Part shown: one piece after another, positions 32,969 to 41,736 of the stretch
Layout: each line of letters starts with the position of its first letter
Position numbering within the stretch: position 1 is the stretch's first letter
Source: an uncultured Holophagaceae bacterium
Lineage (GTDB): Bacteria > Acidobacteriota > Holophagae > Holophagales > Holophagaceae
DNA: 45,545 nt
Reading direction: 5' to 3'
NCBI GenBank assembly: GCA_903873655.1
Contig: CAIQPH010000316.1
Location: 1-45,545, forward strand
The notes under the pieces: generated by a model
Database searches by the model: none
What the model saw: the letters and a program-made list of their open reading frames with translations, nothing else
Told to the model about the DNA's origin: nothing
Program-made: the position numbers and the translations under genes

Positions 32969-34177
32969 ATGGCCCATCCTTCCGCAACAATGTCGCTGGA
33001 AACCCAGGCCGTGCACGCAGGTCGCGAAGTGCTGCATGAACAGGGGATCCATGCCATGCCCATCGACCTCAGCAGCACCTACCCCCTGCATGACCTGGCG
33101 ACGGGGGGCCAGAGCCTCGAGTCCCTGGCGATGGGCGGCCTGCCCATCGGAAGTCCGGTCTATGCGCGCCTGTTCAATCCCACGGTGGCCCGGTACGAGC
33201 AGGCCTTGGCCCAGCTGGAAGGGGCCGAGGAAGCCGTGGCCTTCAGTTCCGGCATGGCAGCGGTGACTGCCAGCCTCATGGCCGCCAAGCAACGGGGCAA
33301 CCATGTGGTGGCGGTACGGCCCCTCTATGGCGGCACGGATCACCTGCTGGACTCGGGGATGCTGGGTCTTGAGGTGACCTGGGCCGAAGCCGATGGCATC
33401 GCCGCGGCGATCCGTCCGGATACCGCCATGATCCTGATCGAAACCCCGGCCAACCCGACCCTGGCCATGCTGGATCTGGAGGCGGTGGTGCGCCAGGCCC
33501 ATCGGGTTCCAGTGCTGGTGGACAACACCTTCGCCACACCCATTCTGCAGAACCCCCTCCGCCACGGCGTGACCCTGGTTCTCCACAGCGCGACGAAGTT
33601 CCTGGGCGGCCATGGTGATGTGCTGGCTGGTCTGGTGGCCACTAACCAGGACTGGGCCACTGAGCTGCGCAAAGTCCGCGTCATCACCGGTAACGTGCTG
33701 CACCCCTTCGCGGCCTACCTGCTGCACCGGGGCCTGCCCACGCTGCCGCTGCGGGTGCGGGCCCAGCAGGAAGGCGCCAGGGTTCTGGCCGAACGCCTGA
33801 GCAGACACCCCGCGGTATCAGCCGTCCACTTCCCCGGCCTTGCTGGACAGGATCCCAAGGGGTTGATGGGTCGTCAGATGAAAGGCCCAGGTTCCCTGAT
33901 CGCGTTCGACCTGGTGGGCGGTTTCGAGGCCGCCGCGACGGTGATGGCAGAGGTGAAGCTCATGACGCCGGCCGTCTCCCTGGGCAGCGTTGATACCCTC
34001 ATCCAGCACCCCGCGGCCCTGACTCACCGGGTCGTAGACGCTGCGGCCCGTGAGCACAGCGGCGTCTCCCAATCACTCATGCGGCTGTCGGTCGGCCTCG
34101 AAAGCCCCGACGACCTGTGGGCGGATCTGGAACAGGCCCTGGTCAAGGCCATGGCCCGCGCGGCCGCCCACGCCTGA
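32969..34177 (+). CDS. Cys/Met-metabolism PLP-dependent enzyme, methionine gamma-lyase-like
   Basis: These PLP enzymes cleave or form thioether amino acids. In 402 residues, Lys210 in HSATKFLGGHGD binds PLP, Tyr65 and Arg67 in YARLFNPTV contact its phosphate from the neighbour subunit, and Asp185 in VDNTFATP pairs with the pyridine nitrogen. The family includes methionine gamma-lyase, cystathionine gamma-synthase and gamma- or beta-lyases; I cannot settle which. Pairing with a divergent Lrp-type regulator is typical of catabolic methionine gamma-lyases. AGAGGAG lies 7 nt before the ATG. Confidence 0.9.
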   Translation: MAHPSATMSLETQAVHAGREVLHEQGIHAMPIDLSSTYPLHDLATGGQSLESLAMGGLPIGSPVYARLFNPTVARYEQALAQLEGAEEAVAFSSGMAAVTASLMAAKQRGNHVVAVRPLYGGTDHLLDSGMLGLEVTWAEADGIAAAIRPDTAMILIETPANPTLAMLDLEAVVRQAHRVPVLVDNTFATPILQNPLRHGVTLVLHSATKFLGGHGDVLAGLVATNQDWATELRKVRVITGNVLHPFAAYLLHRGLPTLPLRVRAQQEGARVLAERLSRHPAVSAVHFPGLAGQDPKGLMGRQMKGPGSLIAFDLVGGFEAAATVMAEVKLMTPAVSLGSVDTLIQHPAALTHRVVDAAAREHSGVSQSLMRLSVGLESPDDLWADLEQALVKAMARAAAHA

Positions 34178-34328
34178 AGTGGATTAATAAAGGTCCTTCC
34201 GGCCTCCTCGGGGAAAGCGCAGAAGAATGACCTGCTGGCAGGCACCGGGATCTGTTCATTCCCCAGTTCGATCTGAGCGTCCTGGATGGTGAGTGGGCCT
34301 GCGGTGCGGCTAGGCTGGTTCATCCGCC

Positions 34329-36416
34329 ATGTCCTTCGCCCCGCTCCCGCTCTCCTCCAAGGCCACCATCCTCCGGGGGATGGGAACGGCGCGGGCCGCC
34401 GCCCTGCAGGAGGCGGGCATCGACACCCTCCGGGACCTGCTCTGGAACCTGCCTTACCGCTACGTGGATCGGGGCAGCCTGAGGCCCCTCGGCAGCCTGG
34501 AGATGCAGGGCCTTGAGACCCAGGACTCCGGCATTGTCACGGTGTTGGGAACCATCCAGGACCTGCGTCAGAGCACCACGCGGGTCCAGCGCATGGCGCT
34601 CACGGAAGTGCTGCTTGCCGATGGTACCGGCACCCTGCGTCTCCTCTGGTTCAACCAGCCCTACCTGGGCCGGACCCTGAAGCCGGGTGATCGCCTCCTA
34701 GTCTTCGGGCCGCTGTTCCCGGGACGGCATGGTCTGGAGATGCGGGGGCCCCAGTTCGAATTGATGGTACGCGAAGGGGACATCGGCTGGGTTCGCCGCT
34801 ACCTGCCCCTATACCGAAGGCTGGGCCAGATCACCGGGCGTGTGCGGCAGAAGCTTGTAACCGAGGCGTTGTCGCGGGCCCACCCCCCCGAAGACTGGTT
34901 GCCCCTGGAGCTTACGAAGGACCTTCCGGACACGCTGACGGCCCTGCGCCTGCTGCACGAACCCCCGGATGAAAGCGAGGCCCAGGAACTTGAAGCGGGT
35001 ACCACACCCGCCCATCTGCGCCTGGCCTCGGAGGAACTTTTCGCCTTCTCCCTCGGCGTGGCGCTGCGGCGGGCCGGTCGGCTGAAGCGGCAAGGCCTCG
35101 TGGTGCCGACCTCTGCGGCCCTGCGCGAACGCCTGAAATCCTTTCTTCCTTTCCCCCTGACCGGCGCGCAGCGCCGGTCATTCAAGGAAATCGTCGGGGA
35201 CCTCACTTCGGGCCGGGTGATGAACCGTCTGCTCCAGGGCGACGTGGGCAGCGGCAAGACCCTGGTGGCCCTCCTTGCCCTGGCGATGGTCGCGGAGACG
35301 GGCGGACAGGGCGCTCTGCTGGTGCCCACGGAAGTGCTGGCCCGGCAGCACGCCGACAGCTTTACGCGCCATCTGGGCGACCAGGCCGGGACCATGCAGC
35401 TGCTGCTGGGCGGCATGAAGGCCGCCGAGAAGCGGGCGGCTCTGGCCCGCATCGCCAGCGGCGAGGCCCGCTACGTGGTGGGTACTCACGCCCTGTTCCA
35501 GGAGGCCGTGGCCTTCCAGCGGCTCCAGTTGGTGGTGGTGGACGAGCAGCACCGTTTCGGCGTGAAGCAGCGCGAGGCACTCAAAGAGAAGGGCGGCGAT
35601 CCCCACTGGCTGGTGATGAGCGCGACGCCCATCCCCCGTTCGCTTGCGCTGGCTATCTTCGGGGACCTGGACCAGAGCGTGCTGGATGAGCTCCCGCCGG
35701 GTCGTCAGCCGATCACATCGAAGCTCTTCAAACCGGAATCCGCCGAGCAGGCCTGGGAGCAGGTTCGTCGCGCGCTGGCTGAAGGCCGCCAGGCCTTCGT
35801 GATCAGCCCGAGCATCGACCCCTCTGACGACGAGGGCAAGGTGCAGCTCCGGGACATCCAGGCCATGGAAGCGCTGCTGCATGGCATCTTTCCAGACGAG
35901 GCCATCGAAGTGGTCCACGGCCGCCTGAAGGCTGAGGATATGGCGACTCGCATGGCGCGCTTCGTATCGGGCCAGGCCAGAATCCTGCTGGCCACCACGG
36001 TGATCGAGGTGGGTGTGGACGTGCCGAACGCCACCGTGATGGTGGTGGACCACGCCGAGCGCTTCGGCCTCAGCCAGTTGCATCAGCTGCGGGGCCGCGT
36101 GGGCCGGGGGGCCCACCGCAGCTGCTTCCTCATGATCAGCGGCTCCGAGGTGGAACGGCTGCAGACACTGCTGGAGACCCAGGACGGCTTCCGCATCGCC
36201 CAGCGGGACCTGGAGCTGCGGGGGCCCGGCGAGTTCTTCGGCGTGAAACAGGCCGGGCTGCCCCGTTTCCAGGTGGCCGACCTGATGCGCGACCGCGTCC
36301 TGCTGTCGCGCTGCCGTGAAGCTGCGGACCGTGCCCTGGTCCTTGGTCTCAGCGAAGGGCAGGTGGAATGGCTGAGGCGGGAGCAGGCGCGGTTGAAACT
36401 GGCTGAGATCAGCTGA
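34329..36416 (+). CDS. recG: ATP-dependent DNA helicase RecG
   Basis: RecG remodels stalled replication forks and branched DNA. The 695 residues include the N-terminal wedge/OB domain (about 60-170, VTVLGTIQDLRQSTTRVQ), Walker A GDVGSGKT at about 304-311, DEQH in VVVDEQHRFGVKQRE, motif III SATPIPRSLAL, and the C-terminal helicase motifs ATTVIEVGVDVPNA and QLRGRVGRGAHRS. The length matches the family. Its last 8 nt overlap the convergent kinase gene. The 151-nt gap before it holds no gene or clear signal I can name. Confidence 0.96.
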   Translation: MSFAPLPLSSKATILRGMGTARAAALQEAGIDTLRDLLWNLPYRYVDRGSLRPLGSLEMQGLETQDSGIVTVLGTIQDLRQSTTRVQRMALTEVLLADGTGTLRLLWFNQPYLGRTLKPGDRLLVFGPLFPGRHGLEMRGPQFELMVREGDIGWVRRYLPLYRRLGQITGRVRQKLVTEALSRAHPPEDWLPLELTKDLPDTLTALRLLHEPPDESEAQELEAGTTPAHLRLASEELFAFSLGVALRRAGRLKRQGLVVPTSAALRERLKSFLPFPLTGAQRRSFKEIVGDLTSGRVMNRLLQGDVGSGKTLVALLALAMVAETGGQGALLVPTEVLARQHADSFTRHLGDQAGTMQLLLGGMKAAEKRAALARIASGEARYVVGTHALFQEAVAFQRLQLVVVDEQHRFGVKQREALKEKGGDPHWLVMSATPIPRSLALAIFGDLDQSVLDELPPGRQPITSKLFKPESAEQAWEQVRRALAEGRQAFVISPSIDPSDDEGKVQLRDIQAMEALLHGIFPDEAIEVVHGRLKAEDMATRMARFVSGQARILLATTVIEVGVDVPNATVMVVDHAERFGLSQLHQLRGRVGRGAHRSCFLMISGSEVERLQTLLETQDGFRIAQRDLELRGPGEFFGVKQAGLPRFQVADLMRDRVLLSRCREAADRALVLGLSEGQVEWLRREQARLKLAEIS

Positions 36417-39400
36417 TAAGTATTGGTGGTGGTGGATCCGCCGCCCGGGTTCCCGTGGCGGTAGCCGGGGGAGGTCCGGAGGTCGGGATCTTCAAGGTGA
36501 AGGTCGTGCCTTCTCCAGGGATCGAGTGCAGCGTGAGTTCGCCACCCAGCAGACCCGTGAACTTCTTGACGAGGGTAAGCCCCAGACCGGTTCCGCCGAA
36601 TTTCCGCGTGGTGCTCTCATCGGCCTGCTCGAATTCCTCGAAGACCTTCTCCTGCTGTTCCTGCGTCATCCCGATGCCGCTGTCCTGGACCATCACCAGC
36701 AGGCATTCACCTTCGGACCAGGTCTTGACATGCACCAGTCCGTTGCGCGTGAACTTGGCAGAGTTGCTGAGGAGGTTCACGAGAATCTGACGGAAGCGGG
36801 TGGGATCCGAGAAGAAGTGGTCGGGAACGTCCAGGACTTCCACCTCGAACCGGTTCTTGTTCTTCTCCACCAGGGGACGGACCGTGGCGTCCAGGTCTTT
36901 GAAGAAGGCGCGCAACCCGATTTCACGGAGTTCCAGGCGCAGCCGGCCCGACTCAATCTTGGATACGTCCAGGATGTCATCGATGAGCCCGAGCAGGTGC
37001 CTGCCGGCGCTCTGGATCTTGCCCGCGTCGCTCCTCAGGCCATCCAGGGCCGGGTCCTTCATGTCCTCCTGCAGAATCTCCGAGTAAAGCAGGATCGCGT
37101 TGAGGGGCGTGCGCAGTTCGTGGCTCATGTTGGCCAGGAAGGCGCTCTTGGCCTTGGAGGCCGCCACCAGCGCAGAAGTCTGCCTGGCCACCTCATCGAT
37201 GAGCTCGCGGTTGCGCCGTTCGAGCTGGGCCTGCCTGATCTTCACGAGCAGCATGATCAAGCCTGCCAGGCCCAAAAGTCCCAGGATCCGGACCCACACC
37301 CTCTCCCACCAAGCTGGACGGACGCGGAAGTGGAAACTGGTCACCGGCCCCAAGAGCCCATGCTGGGTGACCCCGCGGAGTTCCAGCACATGCGGCCCCG
37401 CCTGCAGGCCGGCATACCGGAGATAGGGCGTGTCCAGCCGGATCCAGTCGGAATCCACGCCAGAGAGCCTCGCAAGGTAGGAGAAGGCGTCCTGAACCTG
37501 GTAGTTGGGGACCATGAACTGCACCTCGAGTTCGTTGTGGTCGCGAGGCAACTCCGGTGTCGGGCCGACGAGTTCAACTTCACGGGAGGCCACCCGGGCC
37601 GACAGGATCAGAGGGGGCCGCAATTCCTTTGCAATCGGAAGGGAAAGGGGGGCGTAGCTCATCAGGCCGGAGGGCGTTCCGATCCAGATGCGGTCGGATT
37701 CCACCATGATGGCGCCCTGGTTGCACTCGGGGCTGACGATGCGGTCTTCGGAACCCAGCAACCGCAAGCTGTTCGCTTCCCTGTCCACGTAGCCTAGCCC
37801 ATGCACGGTGCCGACCCAGATCCGCCCCTTGGCATCCATGCCGACACTGTAGAGGACGAGATTCCGCCCGGGGGTAGCGAAGTTGATAACCGCCGTTCGT
37901 TCCAGGGTGTCCCCCTGCAGCTTATGGAACGTGAGGGTGGGGCTGGTCCTGTAGCCGATGGCCACTTCGCCATCTGGGCCTGTTGCGGCCACGTAGGGGA
38001 GCTCTGGAAGAATGCCCGGGACGACATGCCACTTTCCATTGCGCCAGATTGAACCGGCCTGGCCGTACAGCATCAGGATCTCACCCCCCGGCAGGGCCAG
38101 GAGCAACTGGACGTCCCTTGGATGCCGCCCTTCCATGGGTAGGGCCTCCCAGACCCAGCCCTGGCCCTCGGGTTTGCCGCGGACCACATGGCCCTGTTCG
38201 TCTGCGACCCAGGGGTGGCCTCCCGCATCCACGGTCATGCCGGCCGTATTCCGGCCGACCGCAAGGGACTCGATGCGAATCGTCTGGTCCGTCAGGGTCC
38301 GTATGTTAACTGCGTGTACGGTGCCGCCAGGGCTGCCTGAAGCCCAGAGAATGTCCTGCTTGCCGATGGCGAGGTTCAGGAATCGACCTGTGAGGACCCG
38401 CTTGAACCGATGTCCTTGGGCGACCCACAGGCCAGTGTCGGTGGCTACCCAAAGACGTCCTAAGGGATCCCTGACCATCTGCCAGGTGGTCTCCTGGGGA
38501 ATGCCTTCATTCCGCCCATAGACATGCCAGCACGTCTGTCCCAGGACCCGCATGACGCCCTTGTCCGTGCGGATCCAAATACCACCCTCCTGATCTACCA
38601 TGCCGCCCCGGGCATCATCCTCGGCATGACCGAACTGCGCGCGGCGGTTGCCTCGTACCCGCCACAGCCCTGCTGCAGAATCCACCCATACCCAGCCTTC
38701 CGCATCGCGGCTCAGCTTCGAGATATGGCTGTAGCCCCCGACCATCCGCGCACTGATCCAGGTGCGGGCGCCTTCAGCAGGCAGCCGCCAAAGGGAGCTG
38801 CTGGTGCGAAGCCAGAGATTCTGGTTGCCGTCCACGGCGATGCCCAGGAAAATTTCACCAGCCGCGATTCTTGGCGGGTTCAGGGGAATCCAGGCGTTCT
38901 GCCGCCAATGCCAGATGGTGCGGTTGGTCGTGACCCAGGCGCCGGGCAGGGACGGATCGGCGAACAGCTGTTGGGGCTGTTCCCGATCCGGCCAGGGGAG
39001 CGGGGCGACGAAGTGATCAGGTGTCTGCGCCATCCTGAGGCCTTGAGAGGTGAGGACCCAGATCTGGCCCTCGGCATCTTGGGCAACCTCTTTGACCGAA
39101 CCCTTCGGAATGCCATCGTCCTCTCCGAAGATCCTTGACTGGCCCTGGCTGATCCGGGCCAGCCCACCGTCGGCGCCGACCCAGATGGCCCCGTCCGAGC
39201 CCACAGCGAGGCACTGCACGAACCCGGGGGGCAGAGCCCCGGAATAGGTGGAGAAGCGGCGCCCGTCAAAGTAGCTGAGCCCACCCTCGGTGCCGACCCA
39301 GAGCCGCCCGGCTTTGTCCTGCACCATGGCGGATACCACCTCGCTGGCCAGACCCTGGTCGGTCCCATAGCGGCGGACCGGGAAGTCGCCCAGCACCTGG

Positions 39401-39465
39401 GCCTTCAACGGCAGGACCAGGGCAAAGCACAGACAGACTAGGACTCGGAACTTCACAGAGGGCAT
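36409..39465 (-). CDS. Beta-propeller sensor histidine kinase (Reg_prop/Y_Y_Y type)
   Basis: The product of 1018 residues starts with a signal peptide (VLVCLCFALVLPLKAQ). It then has two-component-regulator propeller repeats to about 640 (RLWVGTEGGLSYFDGRRF, IWVGADGGLARI), a Y_Y_Y domain (about 640-730), a membrane helix (VWVRILGLLGLAGLIMLLV), a short coil, HisKA with His782 in NMSHELRTPLNAIL, and HATPase (QDSGIGM, GGTGLGLTL). Unlike many such hybrid sensors it ends after the ATPase in a Pro/Ala tail, with no receiver or AraC output. MPSV at 39465 with GAGGG upstream fits the signal peptide better than the in-frame ATG at 39516. Confidence 0.93.
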   Translation of the reverse strand: MPSVKFRVLVCLCFALVLPLKAQVLGDFPVRRYGTDQGLASEVVSAMVQDKAGRLWVGTEGGLSYFDGRRFSTYSGALPPGFVQCLAVGSDGAIWVGADGGLARISQGQSRIFGEDDGIPKGSVKEVAQDAEGQIWVLTSQGLRMAQTPDHFVAPLPWPDREQPQQLFADPSLPGAWVTTNRTIWHWRQNAWIPLNPPRIAAGEIFLGIAVDGNQNLWLRTSSSLWRLPAEGARTWISARMVGGYSHISKLSRDAEGWVWVDSAAGLWRVRGNRRAQFGHAEDDARGGMVDQEGGIWIRTDKGVMRVLGQTCWHVYGRNEGIPQETTWQMVRDPLGRLWVATDTGLWVAQGHRFKRVLTGRFLNLAIGKQDILWASGSPGGTVHAVNIRTLTDQTIRIESLAVGRNTAGMTVDAGGHPWVADEQGHVVRGKPEGQGWVWEALPMEGRHPRDVQLLLALPGGEILMLYGQAGSIWRNGKWHVVPGILPELPYVAATGPDGEVAIGYRTSPTLTFHKLQGDTLERTAVINFATPGRNLVLYSVGMDAKGRIWVGTVHGLGYVDREANSLRLLGSEDRIVSPECNQGAIMVESDRIWIGTPSGLMSYAPLSLPIAKELRPPLILSARVASREVELVGPTPELPRDHNELEVQFMVPNYQVQDAFSYLARLSGVDSDWIRLDTPYLRYAGLQAGPHVLELRGVTQHGLLGPVTSFHFRVRPAWWERVWVRILGLLGLAGLIMLLVKIRQAQLERRNRELIDEVARQTSALVAASKAKSAFLANMSHELRTPLNAILLYSEILQEDMKDPALDGLRSDAGKIQSAGRHLLGLIDDILDVSKIESGRLRLELREIGLRAFFKDLDATVRPLVEKNKNRFEVEVLDVPDHFFSDPTRFRQILVNLLSNSAKFTRNGLVHVKTWSEGECLLVMVQDSGIGMTQEQQEKVFEEFEQADESTTRKFGGTGLGLTLVKKFTGLLGGELTLHSIPGEGTTFTLKIPTSGPPPATATGTRAADPPPPILIS

Positions 39466-39564
39466 CTTTCCCTCATCGGGAGACCGGCGCCATCTCTTCA
39501 ATTTCACAATCATCACCGCGTTCTTAGGCTACTGGAACAAGACGGTGGGGCTCGAATAAACGGC

Positions 39565-39591
39565 TTCAGGCCCCGTGGGGCGGGGCCTGAA
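39565..39591 (-). terminator. Terminator downstream of trpB
   Basis: TTCAGGCCCC and GGGGCCTGAA form a 10-bp perfect stem with a 7-nt loop, 53 nt past the trpB stop. On the minus strand GCCGTTTATT follows, a modest T tract. It separates trpB from the propeller kinase gene further along. Confidence 0.7.
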
Positions 39592-39644
39592 ATAAGGAAA
39601 AGATCTTTTTCTCACCCAGGGCGTCCCAGGCGCCCCAAGGCTGA

Positions 39645-41000
39645 TCATACCTTCGGCAGATGCGCCAATGACTCGTGGATGGCTTCGGCTGGGTAGTCGT
39701 AGTCCTCGAGTTTGCCGGAGAAGTAACGGTCGTAGGAGGCCATGTCGAAGTGGCCGTGGCCGGTGAGGTTGAAGAGGATGGTCTTTGGCTCTCCTGTCCT
39801 CTTGCACTCTAACGCTTCATCGATGGCCGCCCGGATGGCGTGGCAGGACTCCGGTGCGGGGATGATGCCTTCCGCCTTCGCGAAGAGCACGCCAGCCTCG
39901 AAGGTCGCGACCTGGGGCACGGCGACGGCTTCCATCAGGCCCTCGTGAACGAGCTGGGAGATCAGCGGGCTGTCGCCGTGGTAGCGCAGGCCGCCAGCGT
40001 GGATGCCCGGGGGCATGAAGTCGTGGCCCAGGGTGTACATCTTCATGATCGGGGTATAGCCGGAGGCGTCGCCGTAGTCGTAGGCATAGGCGCCCTTGGT
40101 GAGGGTGGGGCAGCTGGTGGGTTCCACGGCGACCAGGCGCAGGTTCGGCGTCTTTCCCGCGGCTTTGTCCGCCAGGAAGGGCAGGGCGATGCCACCGAAG
40201 GAGGAGCCGCCGCCGCAGGGGCCGAAGATCACGTCCGGCCAGTCCCCGGCCTTCTCGAATTGCTTCTTGGCTTCGAGTCCGATGATGGTCTGGTGCAGGA
40301 GCACGTGGTTCAGGACGGAGCCCAGGCAATAGTTGGTGTCCGGGCGCCCTGCGGCCTCCTCCACGGCTTCGGAGATCGCGAGTCCGAGGGAGCCGTCGCT
40401 GTCGGGGTGCTTGGCCAGGACATCCCGCCCAGCCTTTGTCAGGATGCTGGGGCTGGAGAACACCTCGGCTCCCCAGGCCTGCATCATGGAACGGCGGGAG
40501 GGCTTCTGGTCGTAGCTGACCTTCACCATGAACACCCGCACCTCGATGCCGAACATCTGGCCCGCAAAGGCCATGGAGGAGCCCCACTGGCCCGCGCCGG
40601 TCTCGGTGGTGAGCCTTCGGATGCCCACCTGGTGGTTGTAGAAGGCCTGGGGCACAGCGGTATTGGGCTTGTGGGAGCCGGCCGGGGACACGCCCTCGTT
40701 CTTGTAGTAGAGCTTTGCCGAGGTGCCCAGGGCCTGTTCCAGGCGCAGAGCCCGGATCAAGGGGGAAGGGCGCCACAGGCGGTAGATCTCGCGCACGGCT
40801 TCGGGGATGGGGATCCACCGCTCGGCCGACATCTCCTGCTCCAGCAGGGGGCCCGGGAAGATGGCGAGCATCTGCTCGGGGCTGACCACGTTGCCGTCGG
40901 GTCCCAGGGGGGGCGAGGGCGGATTGGGCATGTCCGCCACCACGTTGTACCAGTGGGTAGGGATCTCCTGCTGCTCAAGAACGAAGCGGGTGGTCTGCAT
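39645..41000 (-). CDS. trpB: Tryptophan synthase beta chain-like enzyme, TrpB2 type
   Basis: TrpB joins indole and serine to make tryptophan, using PLP. Lys111 in SPAGSHKPNTA binds PLP; the Gly-rich GPCGGGSSFGG holds its phosphate. The length of 451 residues and the extra N-terminal stretch (residues 1-60, with HWYNVVADMP) are marks of the TrpB2 subfamily, which works alone without TrpA or serves indole salvage. No other trp genes are near. A promoter and a terminator flank it closely, so it is probably a single-gene unit. Confidence 0.93.
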   Translation of the reverse strand: MQTTRFVLEQQEIPTHWYNVVADMPNPPSPPLGPDGNVVSPEQMLAIFPGPLLEQEMSAERWIPIPEAVREIYRLWRPSPLIRALRLEQALGTSAKLYYKNEGVSPAGSHKPNTAVPQAFYNHQVGIRRLTTETGAGQWGSSMAFAGQMFGIEVRVFMVKVSYDQKPSRRSMMQAWGAEVFSSPSILTKAGRDVLAKHPDSDGSLGLAISEAVEEAAGRPDTNYCLGSVLNHVLLHQTIIGLEAKKQFEKAGDWPDVIFGPCGGGSSFGGIALPFLADKAAGKTPNLRLVAVEPTSCPTLTKGAYAYDYGDASGYTPIMKMYTLGHDFMPPGIHAGGLRYHGDSPLISQLVHEGLMEAVAVPQVATFEAGVLFAKAEGIIPAPESCHAIRAAIDEALECKRTGEPKTILFNLTGHGHFDMASYDRYFSGKLEDYDYPAEAIHESLAHLPKV

Positions 41001-41037
41001 GTCTGGCTCCGGGCACTACGGGTCGGGGGAAGAGGGA

Positions 41038-41065
41038 AGTATATCCAGGCGCAGGCAGTTGCCAG
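41038..41065 (-). promoter_or_regulatory. Promoter of trpB
   Basis: On the minus strand CTGGCA (41060-41065) and TATACT (41038-41043) are separated by 16 nt. TATACT matches the -10 consensus at 5 of 6 positions. The leader would be about 30 nt and contains GGAG 6 nt before the ATG. Confidence 0.55.
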
Positions 41066-41084
41066 ATGGCTAATCTGCAGCCCC

Positions 41085-41567
41085 TTAGCCGCCGCTGAGT
41101 CTTTCGGCAATCCGCTCTCGCAGCGTGGCGGGTACCAGGTCCGAGAGATTCCCCCCCATGCTGCCGATCTCACGGACGAGGCGGCTGCTCACGGCGCTGT
41201 ACTTCTCTTTGGGCATGAGGAAGACGGTCTCCAGTTCCGGTGCCAGTTTCCGGTTCATGAGGGCCATCTGGAACTCGTATTCGAAATCGCTGAAGGCCCG
41301 CACCCCGCGGACGATGAACTGCGCGCCCTGGGATTTGGCGAAGTCCACCAGGAGACCGTGGAAGCTCGTGACGGTGACCTTGGGGCGCTCTCCCACCAGT
41401 TCCCGCAGCATGGCCACCCGCTCCTCGACCGTGAAGGCGGATGTCTTGGATGGATTGTGCAGGACCGCCACGACAAGCTGGTCGACCAACCGCTCTGCCC
41501 GCTGGATGATGTCCCAGTGGCCGAGGGTCACGGGGTCAAAAGAGCCTGGATAGATGGCCGTGCGCAC
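41085..41567 (-). CDS. coaD: Phosphopantetheine adenylyltransferase
   Basis: CoaD adenylates 4'-phosphopantetheine in coenzyme A synthesis. The 160 residues match the family length. Visible motifs are YPGSFDPVTLGHWDII, the T/HxGH nucleotidyltransferase signature, RGVRAFSDFEYEFQMALMN and the ATP-binding SSRLVREI. The start is GTG with GGAG 6 nt upstream. It is divergent from ddl with 169 nt between them. Confidence 0.96.
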   Translation of the reverse strand: MRTAIYPGSFDPVTLGHWDIIQRAERLVDQLVVAVLHNPSKTSAFTVEERVAMLRELVGERPKVTVTSFHGLLVDFAKSQGAQFIVRGVRAFSDFEYEFQMALMNRKLAPELETVFLMPKEKYSAVSSRLVREIGSMGGNLSDLVPATLRERIAERLSGG

Positions 41568-41644
41568 GGATACTCCGGAGATTGGCCCTAGCCTAGCGCA
41601 TTGGGCGGAGGCTAGGTGTCACAGTGTTCCGCAAGAGTGGTTGA

Positions 41645-41657
41645 GATTACAGTAATC
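41645..41657. promoter_or_regulatory. Palindrome between coaD and ddl
   Basis: GATTAC-A-GTAATC is a perfect 6+6 bp inverted repeat in the divergent gap. It is AT-rich in a GC-rich context and centred 86 bp before the ddl start, so it could be an operator. No -35/-10 pair could be tied to it. Confidence 0.3.
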
Positions 41658-41736
41658 ACATGAAATGGCAGCGGGAGCAAAGTTCCACCTTGGCGAAGCC
41701 GGAGCACGGCTTGCGAGCATTGCCTGGAGGTGCCGC

